Assembly: GCA_025928125.1 (NCBI GenBank) | Contig: JAICKD010000103.1 | Coordinates: 1 to 8,254 of the forward strand | Length of the DNA: 8,254 nt | Direction of reading: 5' to 3' | Source of the DNA: Ktedonobacterales bacterium | GTDB lineage: Bacteria; Chloroflexota; Ktedonobacteria; Ktedonobacterales; JADMIN01 | Part shown: piece after piece, positions 6,106-8,254 of the stretch | How the letters are laid out: every line of letters starts with the position of its first letter | How positions within the stretch are numbered: position 1 is the first letter of the stretch | Notes under the pieces: generated by a model | Told to the model about the DNA's origin: nothing | What the model saw: the letters and a program-made list of their open reading frames with translations, nothing else | Database searches by the model: none | Position numbers and translations under genes: made by a program

Positions 6106-6169
6106 GCGGCTGAAGCCGCGCCTACGGACCTCCGCTCCACTACGGCCACAAAGCCCGCCTGCGCGGGCT
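6106..6169. repeat. Paired compact hairpins, REP-like intergenic element
   Basis: Two hairpins lie within 64 bp after the HIT gene. GCGGC (6106-6110) and GCCGC (6115-6119) pair around a TGAA loop. AGCCCGC (6152-6158) and GCGGGCT (6163-6169) pair around CTGC. The second is followed by TTTG on the minus strand but by no T-run on the plus strand, so neither is a standard terminator for the HIT gene. Two GC-rich palindromes in an intergenic gap is the pattern of REP/BIME-type elements, but dispersal cannot be seen from a single copy. Confidence 0.45.
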
Positions 6170-6214
6170 AGCCAGAACACGCAATAGCCTGGTCGTCTCC
6201 TTGCGCCAGGATGC

Positions 6215-6244
6215 TTAAGAATGTCTGGTCGCTCGTGCTATACT
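6215..6244 (+). promoter_or_regulatory. Extended -10 promoter for the TIR-WD40 gene
   Basis: TATACT at 6239-6244 is a five-of-six -10 box preceded by TGC, an extended -10 signature. TTAAGA at 6215-6220 is a moderate -35 match (four of six) at an 18-base spacer. The start codon is about 42 bases further on, with AGGAG (6276-6280) six bases before it. The gene therefore appears to have its own promoter, independent of lgt and the HIT gene. Confidence 0.55.
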
Positions 6245-6286
6245 GAAAGCGTCTTTCGCCATCAGTAGCGCAAGCAGGAGCGCGGT

Positions 6287-8149
6287 ATGAGTGCAGCCAC
6301 GAATCGCCCCACCAGTGTGTTCATTAGCTACTCGCGTGTTGATAGCGCCGCCATCGACCACCTGCAAGCTGAACTCATTAGCTACGGCTTCGCCACATGG
6401 GTTGATCGCCAGCACCTTGAGGGCGGCGACGTATGGGCAGCAGGGATCGAGCGTGCTATCCAGGGATGCGACGTTGTTGTGGTCGGTCTCTCGCCAGATG
6501 CCGTCGCCTCGCCCTGGGTGACGAATGAATTGTTTTACGCGCATAATCTAAAGAAGCAAATCATTCCAGTTGTCATCCGGCCAGTGGAGAGCATACCGCT
6601 GCTCCTGTCGGCGATGCAATTCATCGACATGCAGGCAGACGAATCGCAGGGGTTGCAACAACTGCGCCTCCGACTTCTGCGCCTTGATGAACAAACTAAT
6701 GTAGCCGATTTCGACCTAACAGCGCCTGTTTCTCACCATCTCCCGCCGAATCCTGAGGAGGAAACTAGCGACCCTATGGCGGAACTTGTCGAGCTGCCAG
6801 AGCCAACTCCCGCCATTGACTCGAACGAACTGTTCATCCAGGGTATCTCAGCATTGGCGCACAAAAACCTTGACCAAGCCGAGGCATTGCTACTACAGGT
6901 CGTCGACCAGGATAAGAACTTTGGCAATGGCATCGCCGCCCGGAAACTTGGGGAATTGCAGCGCCAACTGCTTCCTCATCAACTTGAGCGGTTACATTTC
7001 CAGGCTCATCAGGCCGAGTTACAGGGAGCATGGGATGAAGCTGTTGGCGCCTGGTCAGCATATGTAGAACGGGCGCCAGATGATACGGAGGCACAGGCCG
7101 CGCTGACGCGCAATCAGCAGAACCGAGATGCAGCCTGGCTCTATGTCAATGCGCACATACTTGCACAGCAACAGGATTGGCCAGCCTTCTGTGAGATGTG
7201 GGAGCTTTTGCGAGAACAGGCTCCTGGCTACGGTGATCCAGGTAGTATCTATCATCCATCTGTTGAGCCGGGAACGCTGCTGGGCGCATGCTGCGATGGC
7301 GCCAACTATGTCTGGAGCGTGGCATGGTCGCCTGATGGGCGACGTCTGGCAACCGCCAGCGACGAGAGTGCGGCGAAGGTGTGGGATGCGGCATCAGGAC
7401 GACTACTCTTTGCTTGCAAGAGTCATGAATGTGATGTGCATGGTGTAGCATGGTCGCCTGATGGACAGCGTCTCGCTACCGCAAGTGAGGATAAAACAGC
7501 GAAGGTTTGGAGTGCGTCTAACGGTGCATTTCTGGCTATTTGCCAGGGTCATACCGCGAATATACATAGTATCTCGTGGTCGCCCGATGGGCAAAGACTC
7601 GCCACTTCCAGTGAGGATGAGACGGCGAGGGTATGGGATGCGAATACCGGCGAATTACTCTGCACCTGCTCAGGCTACTCAGGTGCGATACGTGATGCGG
7701 TATGGTCCCCCAATGGGCAATATATTGCCACTGCGGGGATGGATGGAGCGGTGCGCATATGGGACGCGGACAATGGCACATTGCTGGTGACGTATCGTGA
7801 TCACACGGGTGCGGTCTATTGTGTGGAATGGTCACCGGATGGGAGCTGTCTTGCCAGCGGAGGGCTGGATCAGATCGTACGGGTATGGGACGCCACTACT
7901 GGCAGTTTGCATGTCAGGTTCTTGGATCACATCGGGACAGTATATGGCCTGGCATGGTCACCCGACGGGCAACGGATTGCTACTGTGAGCGACGATAAGA
8001 CGGCCCGCATATGGGATGCAAGAACGGGTACACCATTGATCACCTTAGAGGGTCATGCCTTCTTTGTCTGGAGCGTAGCGTGGTCGCCTGATGGTCTACG
8101 CCTCGCCACAGGCAGTGGTGACGGAAGTGCGCGTGTGTGGCGAGTGTAA
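6287..8149 (+). CDS. TIR domain - TPR-like - seven-blade WD40 protein
   Basis: The 620-residue protein has three parts. Residues 9-115 are a TIR domain: VFISYSRVD as box 1, YGFATWVD (33-40), GCDVVVVGLSP (60-70) and SPWVTNELFYA (75-85), whose WxxxE glutamate E81 is at the position of the catalytic glutamate of NAD-cleaving TIRs. An acidic, proline-rich linker spans about 140-178. Residues 180-315 look alpha-helical and TPR-like (for example AHKNLDQAEALLLQVV and LQGAWDEAVGAWSAYVERAP). Residues 331-620 are seven WD40 repeats, six of exactly 42 residues and a last of 38, each with a WSP(D/N)G core and most ending in VWDA or IWDA, which is enough for one closed propeller. There is no NACHT/NB-ARC, transmembrane segment or signal peptide. 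A likely model is a cytosolic sensor (propeller) controlling a TIR effector, perhaps in phage defence; this is inference. The start has AGGAG six bases upstream. Confidence 0.93.
   Translation: MSAATNRPTSVFISYSRVDSAAIDHLQAELISYGFATWVDRQHLEGGDVWAAGIERAIQGCDVVVVGLSPDAVASPWVTNELFYAHNLKKQIIPVVIRPVESIPLLLSAMQFIDMQADESQGLQQLRLRLLRLDEQTNVADFDLTAPVSHHLPPNPEEETSDPMAELVELPEPTPAIDSNELFIQGISALAHKNLDQAEALLLQVVDQDKNFGNGIAARKLGELQRQLLPHQLERLHFQAHQAELQGAWDEAVGAWSAYVERAPDDTEAQAALTRNQQNRDAAWLYVNAHILAQQQDWPAFCEMWELLREQAPGYGDPGSIYHPSVEPGTLLGACCDGANYVWSVAWSPDGRRLATASDESAAKVWDAASGRLLFACKSHECDVHGVAWSPDGQRLATASEDKTAKVWSASNGAFLAICQGHTANIHSISWSPDGQRLATSSEDETARVWDANTGELLCTCSGYSGAIRDAVWSPNGQYIATAGMDGAVRIWDADNGTLLVTYRDHTGAVYCVEWSPDGSCLASGGLDQIVRVWDATTGSLHVRFLDHIGTVYGLAWSPDGQRIATVSDDKTARIWDARTGTPLITLEGHAFFVWSVAWSPDGLRLATGSGDGSARVWRV
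7277..8146 (+). repeat. 126-bp coding repeat array (WD40 blades)
   Basis: Seven in-frame units start at 7277 with an exact 126-bp period. The TGG codons of the WSP core fall at 7325, 7451, 7577, 7703, 7829, 7955 and 8081. The units have diverged at DNA level, but units 1, 2 and 7 share the identical 14-mer TGGTCGCCTGATGG. The final unit is 12 bp shorter and runs into the stop codon. Confidence 0.9.
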
Positions 8150-8189
8150 CCAGCACAGGCAGGGTTAGCCGCTGGGAGACGATGCGGTT

Positions 8190-8254
8190 CTACGGTTCGA
8201 GTTTGTCTTCGATTTCCCAGGCGTGGTCAAGGATGTGCCAGGCGGCCCGGCGGA
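8190..8254 (-). CDS. C-terminal end of a convergent gene, possibly DinB-like
   Basis: On the minus strand, 20 codons run from the window edge to a TAG at 8190-8192, giving RRAAWHILDHAWEIEDKLEP. The amphipathic helix with a WHxLDHxWEIE pattern resembles the last helix of DinB/DUF664-type four-helix-bundle proteins, whose C-terminal helix carries metal-binding histidines. The fragment is too short to be sure of the family, and the rest lies beyond the window. It converges on the TIR-WD40 gene with about 40 bp between the stops. Confidence 0.5.
   Translation of the reverse strand, partial: RRAAWHILDHAWEIEDKLEP

Noticed and set aside
7277..8146. Non-coding tandem repeat array
   Set aside because: The 126-bp periodicity is fully explained by in-frame WD40 repeats, with differences concentrated at synonymous or loop positions.
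5441..8149. HIT hydrolase and TIR-WD40 as one two-gene nucleotide-signalling operon
   Set aside because: A 204-bp gap with hairpins and a separate extended -10 promoter argues against one transcription unit, and the HIT gene sits tightly behind lgt instead.

Overview
The window looks like a piece of a GC-rich bacterial chromosome. The gene set (an IS200/IS605-type tnpB, ugd, acpS, a glyoxalase II-like hydrolase, lgt, a HIT protein and a TIR/WD40 fusion) fits Chloroflexota, perhaps Ktedonobacteria. That placement is inference from gene content and style: there is no rRNA or other phylogenetic marker here.

Layout. Positions 1-984 (minus strand) hold the first 328 codons of a TnpB nuclease, open to the window edge, with two of its three RuvC residues visible and the C-terminus cut off. 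Its upstream side (about 996-1089) carries three inverted repeats that look like the left end of the element and lie against the 3' end of acpS. A minus-strand group follows: a metallo-beta-lactamase-fold hydrolase (3973 to 3254), a 178-bp gap with strong hairpins, ugd (3075 to 1585) and acpS (1588 to 1112). ugd and acpS share an ATGA stop/start overlap, so they are probably translationally coupled. A divergent region (3974-4279) carries a good sigma-70-type promoter for a plus-strand pair, lgt (4280-5422) and a HIT-family hydrolase (5441-6082), which are 18 bp apart.

A 204-bp spacer with two compact hairpins (REP-like) and its own extended -10 promoter precedes the most unusual gene, a 620-residue protein (6287-8149). 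It joins an N-terminal TIR domain with a WxxxE motif, a TPR-like helical middle and a complete seven-bladed WD40 propeller whose repeat length is exactly 42 codons. It has no NTPase (NACHT/NB-ARC) module. It reads as a self-contained sensor/effector, possibly an NAD-consuming immune or signalling protein, and its base composition is more AT-rich than its neighbours. The last 65 bases hold the C-terminal 20 codons of a convergent gene that runs off the window.

Functional view. The housekeeping genes cover UDP-glucuronate supply (ugd), acyl carrier protein activation (acpS), thioester or related hydrolysis (MBL fold), lipoprotein lipidation (lgt) and nucleotide hydrolysis (HIT). The flanks hold accessory DNA: a TnpB element on the left and the TIR-TPR-WD40 gene on the right. 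Several core enzymes carry unusual low-complexity extensions or insertions (acpS N-terminus, ugd C-terminus, MBL internal loop, lgt C-terminus).
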